DNA from: Deltaproteobacteria bacterium
GTDB lineage: Bacteria > Desulfobacterota > Desulfarculia > Desulfarculales > Desulfarculaceae
Direction of reading: 5' to 3'
Length of the DNA: 5,609 nucleotides
Assembly (NCBI GenBank): GCA_021815655.1
Contig: JAKAGJ010000180.1
Span: 1-5,609, forward strand
Every line of letters starts with the position of its first letter. Within the stretch, counting starts at the first letter, position 1. Below are positions 1 through 4,991 of this stretch, in pieces. A program made the position numbers and the translations under genes. The notes beneath the pieces are model-generated. The model did not search any database. It was not told the origin of the DNA and saw only the letters and a list, made by a program, of their open reading frames with translations.

Positions 1-1125
1 CTCTGCGAGGCCAAGATCCACGACTACCTGGGCCTGGACCCCCTGTACAACGTGGGCATCAAGACCGGCGGCGCCACCGGCGGCGCATCGGTGCTCATGG
101 GCGCCCAAGCCATCGCATCGGGCTATACCAACTGCTGCCTGGTGGCCGGCTGGGAGCGCATGGACGAGGTGGACACCCGCACCGGCAACTTCTATATCTC
201 CACGGCGGCTTGCAAGGACTTTGAGACCCGCATGGGGCGCATCTACTCTTCGTACTACGCGCCCATGGCCAACCGCTTTGCCTGGGCCTATGACCTCAGC
301 GACTCGGTGCGGGCCAAGATCGCCATCAAGAACCGTCATTACGCCACCATGAACCCCAACGCCCAGCAGCCAGGCGACTACACCGAGGAAGAGGTCCTCA
401 AGAGCCGCATGAGCGCCTATCCCCTGCGCTTCCTGGAGTGCTGCGCCATGACCGCCGGCGCGGCCTCGGTGCTTCTTTGCGACGAGGAGATGGCCTACAA
501 GCTCAGCGATCACCCGGTGGAGGTCTTCATCGCCGGCGGCACCCACACCCTGCGCGTGGCCGACCGGCGCCCCATGGACATCCCGCTCCTCCCCAACGAG
601 AAACCGGGCATGTACAAGGAGTTCCTCAAGAAGAACCCCCGTTGGCCGGGCTTCGAGTCCTTCCTGGCCGCCCGCTTCGCCGCCTACCTGACCTACCGCA
701 TGGCCGGCATTCAGGAGCCCATCGAAGAGATTGACCTGGTGGAACTGCACGACGCCTTCACCATCAGCGACGTGCAGACCTACGGCGACATCGGCCTGCG
801 CCCCTACGGCCAGGAGGTGGACTACATCGAGAGCGGCGACGCCTACTATGGCGGCAAGTGCCCGTCCAACCTCTCGGGCGGCCTGTTGGGCACCATGCAC
901 GCCGTGGGCGCCACCGGCATCTGGCAGGCGGCCGAGTGTTTGTGGCAGGTGCAGAACAAGTACGACCAGTTCCACGGCGATCCCAAGTGGTGGAAGCGGG
1001 CCGGCAAAACCAAGCCCAAGAAATGGCAGAGCCTGCAGGTCAAGGACGCCAAGCAGGCCCTGTGGGTCAGCCACGCTGGCGTGGGCTCTCATGTCACGGT
1101 CGGCATCCTGCGCAAGGCCTGGTAA
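1..1125 (+). CDS. Thiolase-superfamily protein (SCP-x/archaeal type), 5' partial, catalytic Cys apparently replaced
   Basis: The frame is open from the first base, so the gene begins upstream; 374 residues are visible. The GTG at 52 lies inside the conserved fold and is not the start. Thiolase-fold features are seen in order: a DYLGL segment (visible residues 8-12), the nucleophile loop followed by AIASG (residues 38-42), AGWERM, PLRFLECC with AGAAS (the usual DGAAA region), HDAF (His at residue 250), NLSGG, MHAVGATG (His at residue 300), and a C-terminal GVGSHVTVGIL strand. Aligned on the spacing to AIASG, the catalytic Cys of the CASG motif is Gly (GATGG; codon 70-72). Both conserved His residues remain. 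Family knowledge: thiolases cleave or form 3-ketoacyl-CoA, and DUF35-associated members act as heteromeric complexes. The DUF35 gene follows after 15 bp. Without the Cys, the protein could be an aldolase-like or altered thiolase-fold enzyme. Fold is confident; reaction is not. Confidence 0.9.
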   Translation, partial: LCEAKIHDYLGLDPLYNVGIKTGGATGGASVLMGAQAIASGYTNCCLVAGWERMDEVDTRTGNFYISTAACKDFETRMGRIYSSYYAPMANRFAWAYDLSDSVRAKIAIKNRHYATMNPNAQQPGDYTEEEVLKSRMSAYPLRFLECCAMTAGAASVLLCDEEMAYKLSDHPVEVFIAGGTHTLRVADRRPMDIPLLPNEKPGMYKEFLKKNPRWPGFESFLAARFAAYLTYRMAGIQEPIEEIDLVELHDAFTISDVQTYGDIGLRPYGQEVDYIESGDAYYGGKCPSNLSGGLLGTMHAVGATGIWQAAECLWQVQNKYDQFHGDPKWWKRAGKTKPKKWQSLQVKDAKQALWVSHAGVGSHVTVGILRKAW

Positions 1126-1132
1126 GGAGGAG
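1124..1132 (+). promoter_or_regulatory. Strong ribosome binding site for the DUF35 gene
   Basis: AAGGAGGAG lies 8 bases before the ATG at 1141 and overlaps the TAA stop of the thiolase-like gene (1123-1125). It fixes the DUF35 start. It suggests coupled translation of the two genes, as expected for subunits of one complex. Confidence 0.8.
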
Positions 1133-1140
1133 TCGTCATC

Positions 1141-1641
1141 ATGGCGGAAAATTTCGAGAAAGCCATAAAGACCAAGTACATTGGCAAGCCGCTCACCCTG
1201 CACGACGAAAAGCCGGCCTGGGTGGTGGATTCCCCGCGGGCCATGTCCCACATCCACACCTACGGCTTGCTTACGCCCTTCTTCAAGGGGCTGACCCAGG
1301 GCAAGCTCATGGCCACCAAGTGCGTCAACCCCAAGTGCCCCCACCCCAGCGTGTGGTTGCCCCCCCGGGCCGACTGCCCCGACTGCTATGAGCGCATGAA
1401 GTGGGTCAAGGTGCCCAGCGAGGGCACCATCTACACCTTCACCCTGGTGGACTATGCCGGCATCGGCATCGAGATGAAGACCCCCTACTGGCAGATCGAC
1501 GTGGCCATCAAGGGCGTGGACACCATCTTCAAGGGCTACCTGGAGAGCGGCAAACCCGAGATCGGCATGAAGGTCAAGGCCAAGTTCCGCACTGAAAACC
1601 CCACCCACACCATCCTGGACGTGTGCTGGGTGCCGGCCTAG
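1141..1641 (+). CDS. DUF35 zinc-ribbon/OB-fold protein, thiolase partner
   Basis: A 166-residue protein starting at ATG 1141 behind a strong ribosome binding site. The first ~55 residues are an N-terminal extension, probably helical as in DUF35_N. A zinc ribbon follows, with Cys61, Cys66, Cys79 and Cys82 (CX4C and CPDC). Residues ~92-166 form an OB-fold, with the typical GTIYTFTLV strand, a PYWQIDVAI strand and a late IGMKVKAKF strand. Known for the family: DUF35 proteins bind thiolase-fold enzymes and help build the CoA-binding site or channel an intermediate, as in archaeal thiolase/HMG-CoA synthase, BbsA with BbsB, and ChsH2 with Ltp2. The tight spacing to the upstream thiolase-like gene supports a two-subunit cytoplasmic complex. 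No enzyme activity of its own is predicted. All four zinc ligands are present, so it looks intact. Partner identity is inferred from context. Confidence 0.9.
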   Translation: MAENFEKAIKTKYIGKPLTLHDEKPAWVVDSPRAMSHIHTYGLLTPFFKGLTQGKLMATKCVNPKCPHPSVWLPPRADCPDCYERMKWVKVPSEGTIYTFTLVDYAGIGIEMKTPYWQIDVAIKGVDTIFKGYLESGKPEIGMKVKAKFRTENPTHTILDVCWVPA

Positions 1642-1650
1642 GATTGCTAG

Positions 1651-1687
1651 GCCGGGGGCGGGAGGCATCTTGCCTTCCGCCCCCGGC
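1651..1687 (+). terminator. Long near-perfect hairpin between DUF35 and acyl-CoA dehydrogenase genes
   Basis: The arms 1651-1667 and 1671-1687 pair over 17 bp with a single G-U wobble and a 3-base loop (TCT). It starts 10 bases after the DUF35 stop codon. No T-run follows, so it is not a classic intrinsic terminator. It may cause partial termination, protect the 3' end of the upstream mRNA, or separate expression of the acyl-CoA dehydrogenase. The stem is seen directly; the role is inferred. Confidence 0.5.
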
Positions 1688-1700
1688 ACCGCGCTATACT
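1670..1700 (+). promoter_or_regulatory. Possible promoter for the acyl-CoA dehydrogenase gene
   Basis: A good -10-like box TATACT (1695-1700) lies 47 bases before the ATG at 1747. The best -35 candidate is TTGCCT (1670-1675), at a long 19-bp spacing and inside the hairpin arm. The -10 stands out against the GC-rich surroundings, but the -35 is weak, so this is tentative. Confidence 0.25.
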
Positions 1701-1746
1701 GGCCCTGTTGACCTGGCGAAGGCCAATCCCATGCTCGGAGGCGGCG

Positions 1747-2898
1747 ATGGACTTTGAGCTATCCATGGAGCAGGAGATCCTGCGCAAGACCGTGCGCGAT
1801 TTCGCGGAAAAAGAGATCGCGCCCGTGGCCCGGCAACTGGACGAGAAGGAGCAGTTCAGCCTGGAAACCATGGCCGCCATGGGCGAACTGGGCCTTTTTG
1901 GCATGGTGGTCAGCGAGGAATACGGCGGCCAGGGCATGGACTACATCTCCTACATCATCGCCGTGGAGGAGATAGCCCGCGTGGACGGTTCCCACGCCGC
2001 CACGGTGGCGGCGGGCAACTCGCTGGGCATCGGTCCGCTGTATTACTACGGCAGCGAGGAGCAGAAGCGCAAGTACCTGCCCGACCTATGCGCCGGCAAG
2101 GCCCTGTGGGGCTTCGGGCTCACCGAGCCGGGCGCGGGTTCCGACGCCGGCGGCTCGGCCACCACCGCCGTGCTGGACGGCAACGAGTGGGTCATCAACG
2201 GCTCCAAGATATTCATCACCAACGCCAGCACCCCCATAAGCCGCGGCGTCACCGTGATGTGCAAGACCGGCTCCCGTGACCAAAAGCGCCCCGAGCTTTC
2301 CTGTATCCTGGTGGAGAACGGCACCAAGGGCTTTGAGGCCCGCGAGATGCACGGCAAGATGATGTGGCGGGGCTCCAACACCAGCGAGCTGTACTTCGAG
2401 GACTGCCGGGTGCCCAAGGACAATATCCTGGGGCTTAGGGGCAAGGGCTTTCACCAGATGCTGGAGACCCTGGACGCCGGCCGGCTCTCCATCGGGGCCA
2501 TGGGCGTCGGCGGGGCCCAGGGGGCCTTTGAGTTGGCCCTGCGCTACGCCAAGGAGCGCCAGCAGTTCGGCCGGCCCATCTCCACCTTCCAGGTCAACGC
2601 CTTCAAGCTGGCGGACATGGCCATGGAGATCGAGGCCGCCCGCCTGCTCTTGTATCAGGCCTGCTGGCAAAAGGACCAGCACAAGTCCTTCAGCAAGGCC
2701 GCGGCCATGGGCAAGCTCTACGCCTCGGAGGTCATGGGTCGGGTGGTCAACGAGGCGGTGCAGCTGCATGGCGGCTATGGTCTGATGAAGGAATACAACG
2801 TGGAGCGCTTCTACCGCGACCAGAAGCTCCTGACCATCGGCGAGGGCACCAGCGAGATTCAGCGTCTGGTCATCGCCCGGCTGATAGGGGCGATTTAA
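1747..2898 (+). CDS. Acyl-CoA dehydrogenase (short/branched-chain type)
   Basis: A 383-residue flavoprotein, full length for the family. ATG 1747 is chosen because GGAGG (1737-1741) sits 5 bases upstream and the protein opens with a typical MDFELSMEQEILRKTVRDFA start; the in-frame upstream TTG at 1708 adds unrelated residues. Seen in order: N-terminal helical domain, FAD/substrate signature GLTEPGAGSD (residues 124-133), middle beta-barrel with WVINGSKIFITNA, RQQFG (271-275), and C-terminal QLHGGYG (339-345) leading to GEGTSEIQR. Glu366, just before GTSE, is the catalytic base at the position used in short- and medium-chain and many branched-chain members. Known reaction: FAD-dependent alpha,beta-desaturation of an acyl-CoA, passing electrons to ETF. 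The substrate cannot be read from the sequence. Its neighbours suggest the same CoA-ester pathway as the thiolase-like/DUF35 pair, though it may have its own promoter. Confidence 0.95.
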   Translation: MDFELSMEQEILRKTVRDFAEKEIAPVARQLDEKEQFSLETMAAMGELGLFGMVVSEEYGGQGMDYISYIIAVEEIARVDGSHAATVAAGNSLGIGPLYYYGSEEQKRKYLPDLCAGKALWGFGLTEPGAGSDAGGSATTAVLDGNEWVINGSKIFITNASTPISRGVTVMCKTGSRDQKRPELSCILVENGTKGFEAREMHGKMMWRGSNTSELYFEDCRVPKDNILGLRGKGFHQMLETLDAGRLSIGAMGVGGAQGAFELALRYAKERQQFGRPISTFQVNAFKLADMAMEIEAARLLLYQACWQKDQHKSFSKAAAMGKLYASEVMGRVVNEAVQLHGGYGLMKEYNVERFYRDQKLLTIGEGTSEIQRLVIARLIGAI

Positions 2899-2922
2899 AT
2901 TCCCAGCTTGGTCTGAATTCCA

Positions 2923-2951
2923 TTGACTGGGGTGTGAAAAACTCCTAGCAT
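2923..2951 (+). promoter_or_regulatory. Candidate sigma70-type promoter for the response regulator gene
   Basis: TTGACT (2923-2928) and TAGCAT (2946-2951) are separated by 17 bp, in the AT-richest part of the window directly after the acyl-CoA dehydrogenase stop. This would give a leader of about 60 bases before the ATG at 3021. The -35 matches 5 of 6 consensus bases and the -10 matches 4 of 6. No convincing terminator is seen between 2899 and 2923. Confidence 0.45.
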
Positions 2952-3020
2952 AAGATTTGTCGCCTGTCCCAGCGATTTGGTATGGTTTTGTGTGCCTATA
3001 CCAGAGGGGTGGGGGGCGAT

Positions 3021-3461
3021 ATGGGTGTGGCCGCTAAATCGGCCAGGGTGGTGGTCGTGGACGACGAACCAGCCCTGGCTTATCTTTTCGCGCAGTACCT
3101 GCAAGGCAGCTTCTTCCAGGTGGAGTGGTTCTCATCTCCGACCCAGGTCCTGGACTTTCTGGGCCGTCAACCCGCCGACCTCCTGGTTTCCGACCTCATC
3201 ATGCCCGGCATCAACGGCCTGGAACTCATTGGCCTGGCCAAGGACCTGCAACCGGCCCTCAAGGTGGTCATGGTCAGCGGGCTTGATCCCTGGTCCTGGT
3301 GCAAGGGAGAAAACCCCAACCTCCAGCGCCTGGATTCCTTCCTGGGCAAGCCCGTGCCCCTGAGCGAGTTGGAGCGGTGTTGCCGCCAGGTGCTGCGAGG
3401 CCCCACCGCCCAGCGCTCCACCCTATCGGCCTGCCTGCGCGCCGCCTTTGTCAGTTGCTGA
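3021..3461 (+). CDS. Single-domain response regulator (receiver domain only)
   Basis: A 146-residue cytoplasmic protein. ATG 3021 is preferred over ATG 2982 because the receiver fold begins at RVVVVDDEP and a G-rich stretch precedes 3021; the earlier start adds 13 unrelated residues. Receiver hallmarks are complete: acidic pair Asp14/Asp15, phospho-acceptor Asp58 in SDLIMPGING, Ser86 in MVSG, and Lys110 in the GKPV motif. The domain ends near residue 125 and only a ~20-residue tail follows (Cys138, Cys146), with no DNA-binding or enzymatic output domain. It probably acts by phosphorylation-dependent protein contact, like CheY- or Spo0F-type regulators. No histidine kinase is in the window, so the partner is unknown. 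The stretch after Ser86 carries an unusual LDPWSWCKGENPN segment between strand 4 and strand 5. It follows the acyl-CoA dehydrogenase by ~120 bp and probably has its own promoter. Confidence 0.88.
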   Translation: MGVAAKSARVVVVDDEPALAYLFAQYLQGSFFQVEWFSSPTQVLDFLGRQPADLLVSDLIMPGINGLELIGLAKDLQPALKVVMVSGLDPWSWCKGENPNLQRLDSFLGKPVPLSELERCCRQVLRGPTAQRSTLSACLRAAFVSC

Positions 3462-3530
3462 TGGCGCGGGCGGCTGGCTGGAGCCGGCGGGGGCAGGCGG
3501 GCTAACCCTTCGATGGTCTTGTCCAACACA

Positions 3531-3549
3531 GGCCGGCTGGCCGCCGGCC
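3531..3549 (+). other. GC hairpin in the gap before the DUF2752 gene
   Basis: GGCCGGC (3531-3537) pairs perfectly with GCCGGCC (3543-3549) around a 5-base loop. It lies within a GGCCG-rich tract (about 3531-3571) in the 136-bp gap between the response regulator and the DUF2752 gene. No T-run follows. It could weaken read-through or simply reflect base composition; no clear promoter is visible in the gap. Confidence 0.3.
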
Positions 3550-3597
3550 GCGTCTGGCCGCGCCCGGCCGGAGACCAGGAAACAGCGCAAGACAGGC

Positions 3598-4035
3598 ATG
3601 CAACCTACTCAGGACCATGGCCGCCAGGCTGGCCCAGAAACCGGCGACCGCCTGGGCCGGCTGGTGGGTTTGGGGTTGATCTCCCTAGTATTGCTGGTTT
3701 TCACCCTGCCTGTCGATGCCGGCGACCGGGTGTTGGCCAGCTGGCTTCCCCAAGCGCCTTGCCTATTCAGGGAGCTGACCGGGCTGCCCTGCCCGCTGTG
3801 CGGCATGACCAGGGCTTTTCTCTACATGGGCAGGCTGCGGATCGAGCAGGCCCTGGAGTGCAACCCCGCTGGCGCCTTGTTGTTTCTGATGCTGGCCGCC
3901 CAGGCGCTGGGGGGGTGGCTGAGCCTGGGGGCCAAGCTCGGGGCCTGGCGCGGCCTGGGCGGGCGGGGATACTGGGCGCCAGGGGTAGTCATGATTTTGG
4001 CCTCTTGGATATGGCGCATGCTGTCCTTGGCTTGA
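3598..4035 (+). CDS. DUF2752 family small membrane protein
   Basis: A 145-residue predicted inner-membrane protein of unknown function. ATG 3598 is chosen because the family fold begins shortly after it and upstream in-frame sequence is low-complexity and GC-rich; the ribosome binding site is poor (AGG only 1 base from the ATG, AGGA further away), so the start is less certain than its neighbours'. The family signature is clear: Cys55, then TGLPCPLCGMTRAF (Cys65, Cys68), then a conserved NP (residues 89-90). Three hydrophobic segments are visible at about 22-39, 91-111 and 125-145, with the Cys motif between the first two. The paired cysteines could bind metal or form disulfides, but no function is established for the family. 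The next gene, a GYF_2 membrane protein, follows after 60 bp on the same strand, so the two are probably co-transcribed. Confidence 0.82.
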   Translation: MQPTQDHGRQAGPETGDRLGRLVGLGLISLVLLVFTLPVDAGDRVLASWLPQAPCLFRELTGLPCPLCGMTRAFLYMGRLRIEQALECNPAGALLFLMLAAQALGGWLSLGAKLGAWRGLGGRGYWAPGVVMILASWIWRMLSLA

Positions 4036-4095
4036 CCCAAGGCCCGGGACAGACGGCAAGTTAAATCGCAACCTCAGCATGGGAAAGGCGGCAGC

Positions 4096-4905
4096 ATGGT
4101 GCAGGCAACAGACGAGGCGTGGTATTACGTGGTCGGCGGCGCGCAGCAGGGACCGGTCCAGGCCCAGGAAATCCCGGCCCTCATCGCCGCGGGCACCATC
4201 ACCAGGGACACCCTGGTCTGGAAGAACGGCATGGCGGACTGGCTGCCCGCCGGCCAGACGGAGTTGGCGCGGCATTTTGGCCAGGTGCCGCCGCCCTTGG
4301 CCCCCGAGGGCCGGCCCAAAGTCGCAATCCAAGGCGGCGGGGGCGGGGTGGATATAGGCCAGTGCCTTAAGGAGGCCTTTGGCCTGATTAAGAACTTCCC
4401 CGTGCCGTTCCTGCTGGGAAATATCGTCTTCATGGTCATCAGTTCTTTCGCCGGCGGCCTGCTGATCGGCAATTGGTATGCCGGTGTCATGCTGATGGTG
4501 CATAAGGTCCGGGCTGGCGAAGCCGTGGAATTCGGCGACATCTTCAAGGGGTTTGACCGCTTTGGCCTGGTGCTGGGCGCTGGTTTGATCTACAGCTTCG
4601 CCGTTGGTTTTGGGTTGCTGTTCTTTATCATCCCCGGGCTGTTGGCGGGCGCCTATCTGTTGTACCTGGTGCCCCTGGTGGCCATTCAGGAGATGTCCAT
4701 CGGAGAGGCCATCAAGGCCAGCGGCAAGATGACCGAGGGACACCTCTGGAAGCACGCGTTGTTTTTGTTCGTGATCTTCCTGGTGGGCATGTCCGGCATC
4801 ATCCTGTGCTATGTGGGGCTGTTTTTGACCATGCCCATCATCCCCATAGCCATCGGCGTGGCCTATGAGAACAGCCAGGCCAACAAGCCCGCCCGCCTGG
4901 CCTAG
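4096..4905 (+). CDS. GYF_2 (DUF4339) domain membrane protein
   Basis: A 269-residue protein starting at ATG 4096, with AAGG 7 bases upstream. Residues ~8-58 are a GYF_2 domain: WYYVVGGAQQGP, a mid-domain helix ending in AAGTITRDTLVW, and GMADWLPA. Family knowledge: GYF-type domains bind proline-rich peptides in eukaryotes; the bacterial version is thought to mediate protein contacts but is little studied. A Pro/Gly-rich linker (~62-84) leads to a membrane region with hydrophobic stretches at about 103-136, 157-180, 181-198, 219-239 and 240-257. The part with IIPGLLAGAYLLYLVPL, then SIGEAIKAS and a final paired hydrophobic segment resembles DUF975-type integral membrane proteins, a loose resemblance only. 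There is no signal peptide, so the GYF_2 domain is expected in the cytoplasm. It is probably expressed with the DUF2752 gene. The function is unknown; the GYF_2 call is firm. Confidence 0.88.
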   Translation: MVQATDEAWYYVVGGAQQGPVQAQEIPALIAAGTITRDTLVWKNGMADWLPAGQTELARHFGQVPPPLAPEGRPKVAIQGGGGGVDIGQCLKEAFGLIKNFPVPFLLGNIVFMVISSFAGGLLIGNWYAGVMLMVHKVRAGEAVEFGDIFKGFDRFGLVLGAGLIYSFAVGFGLLFFIIPGLLAGAYLLYLVPLVAIQEMSIGEAIKASGKMTEGHLWKHALFLFVIFLVGMSGIILCYVGLFLTMPIIPIAIGVAYENSQANKPARLA

Positions 4906-4933
4906 AGGGGCGCACCCGGCCCGCAGAATAAAT

Positions 4934-4970
4934 CAGGCCCCCGCCGGCGCGGCGGGGGCCTGGTGATTTT
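4934..4970. terminator. Bidirectional intrinsic terminator between converging genes
   Basis: The arms 4934-4946 and 4950-4962 form a perfect 13-bp GC-rich stem around a 3-base loop (GCG). On the plus strand it is followed by GTGATTTT, and on the minus strand by ATTTATT. It lies 28 bases after the GYF_2 gene stop and 29 bases beyond the minus-strand regulator's stop, the right place to end both transcripts. Confidence 0.8.
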
Positions 4971-4991
4971 GCCGTGGGGCTGGTTGGGGCT

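Noticed and set aside
858..1391. A 177-codon plus-strand open frame spanning the thiolase-DUF35 junction
   Set aside because: It overlaps two genes with clear domains in another frame, and its translation is Arg/Gly/Pro-rich without family features.
1708..1746. An upstream in-frame TTG start for the acyl-CoA dehydrogenase
   Set aside because: The 13 added residues are not family-like, while ATG 1747 has a well-spaced GGAGG and gives a normal N-terminus.
2086..2769. A 227-codon minus-strand open frame inside the acyl-CoA dehydrogenase gene
   Set aside because: Repetitive Gly/Ala/Leu/His translation without motifs, fully antisense to a well-conserved enzyme; a product of high GC at third codon positions.
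2979..3002. A small inverted repeat GGTAT...ATACC upstream of the response regulator
   Set aside because: Only 5 to 6 base pairs with a 14-base loop, easily expected by chance; no second copy in the window to support an operator.
2982..3020. An earlier ATG for the response regulator
   Set aside because: The extra 13 residues lie before the first receiver strand and do not resemble the family. The ATG at 3021 starts just before the fold, with a G-rich stretch upstream.
3763..4755. A 330-codon open frame on the minus strand across the DUF2752 and GYF_2 genes
   Set aside because: Its translation is low-complexity (rich in His, Gln, Gly, Ala, Pro) with no recognisable domain. The opposite strand carries two genes with clear family motifs, so it is a GC-rich antisense shadow.
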